From: Sabellastarte sp. h YS-2021
Lineage: Eukaryota > Annelida > Polychaeta > Sabellida > Sabellidae
NCBI GenBank assembly: GCA_964017235.1
Contig: OZ024939.1
Coordinates: 41,828,241-41,892,240 of the forward strand
Length of the DNA stretch: 64,000 bases
Direction: 5' to 3'
Every line of letters starts with the position of its first letter. The first letter of the stretch is position 1. Positions 63,350 through 64,000 of the stretch are shown one piece after another. The position numbers and the translations under genes were made by a program. The notes below the pieces were generated by a model that saw only the letters and a list, made by a program, of their open reading frames with translations, ran no database searches and was not told the DNA's origin.

Positions 63350-64000
63350 AATAATGAAAATAAGTTTTAATACCTCTCACCATTTTGTTGATGTTTGGTG
63401 AGAGAATTTATATTTGCTATACTTAGATACAGTCGCTGAAAGTAGGCTCAACTCTCCACACTCCATTATATGACAGACTCTAAGGGGCTACTATACATAA
63501 ACATAGCAAGTAAGAATTGGTCCATTAGCATAGCCAGGTCATAGATTACAGCTGCATTAAACTGCCAAGGAAAAATTAATTTACTTGATAAAATTGGTAT
63601 GAAGCCCTCCTTGTAGTGTCAAAGGTGTTTTTGTGGTGTTTGTGTCTTTGCAGTCTTTAGCCAACCCCGGCTAAACTTGCTAATCACCAGTGGTGGTGGA
63701 CTAATTCATGCTCATGTACCTATTTGTGCCCACTCTCAATTTTCTTAATAATTTATACTTTTGGATAGAAAATATGTTTATCAAATTATAAATATAAAAT
63801 TGATCACTGGTAATCATTGGTAATTTATTGTGCAACCGTCATTAACTTATTTAGGGGTGGGTATGAATAGGTACATGAGTGGGAATTGGTCCACAACCAT
63901 TATATGACAAAGGCTGGAAATACACCAGTCCTTAATCTCCCCATACCCACATCCATTTCCGCACCCATAACATCCTAGATATTTTGGTATAACACAGTGA
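63350..64000. other. Sequence upstream of the first ARMC8 exon found, nothing recognised
   Basis: No promoter, CpG-rich stretch or first exon could be identified. The start of ARMC8 may lie in 62034-64000 or beyond the window. Confidence 0.4.

Overview
The window is eukaryotic and animal. Its only host gene is the minus-strand gene ARMC8 (armadillo repeat-containing 8, the Gid5-like scaffold of the CTLH/GID ubiquitin ligase). Seventeen coding exons can be traced with consistent GT-AG junctions from about 62.0 kb down to a stop codon at 4629-4631. Joined, they give one frame of 656 residues, close to vertebrate ARMC8 length. Only a short N-terminal piece appears to be missing upstream. The AT-rich introns, tRNA-derived SINEs, short tandem-repeat elements and abundant DIRS elements suggest a marine lophotrochozoan, most likely a bivalve mollusc; that assignment is an inference.

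Layout, low to high coordinate. 1-4.4 kb: no gene seen, probably downstream flank. 4.6-10.2 kb: last three ARMC8 exons, with a large fold-back MITE (4835-5864), a SINE and diverged tandem repeats. 10.2-35.0 kb: one 24.8-kb intron largely filled by four DIRS-type tyrosine-recombinase retrotransposon copies (A-D). B is inserted inside A, C carries a 2-kb foreign repeat, and C and D are fused head to tail. 35.0-35.5 kb: exons 13-14. 35.5-44.8 kb: a hAT-type MITE with an 8-bp target duplication, then DIRS copy E. 44.8 kb: exon 12. 45.4-51.4 kb: DIRS copy F, ending 62 bp from the donor of exon 11. 51.5-62.0 kb: exons 11 to 1 with short introns holding SINE heads, a 27-bp array, an intron built entirely of a ~30-bp minisatellite, and a 145-bp tandem repeat element. 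62.0-64 kb: a SINE head and a second hAT MITE copy.

The DIRS copies together cover about half of the window and all share the orientation of ARMC8. E and F keep the full family architecture: inverted terminal repeats (ITRs), and an internal complementary region (ICR) in which the complements of both outer ends are joined. Copy D has the best coding capacity. Its gag is broken in two places, its RT/RNase H frame has one internal TGA, and its tyrosine recombinase frame is intact with the R-H-R-H-Y set.

I see no new defence or metabolic system. The most unusual signals are the minisatellite intron, which appears to have been seeded by its own 3' splice site, and the placement of ARMC8 exons 12 and 13-14 between inverted DIRS terminal repeats.
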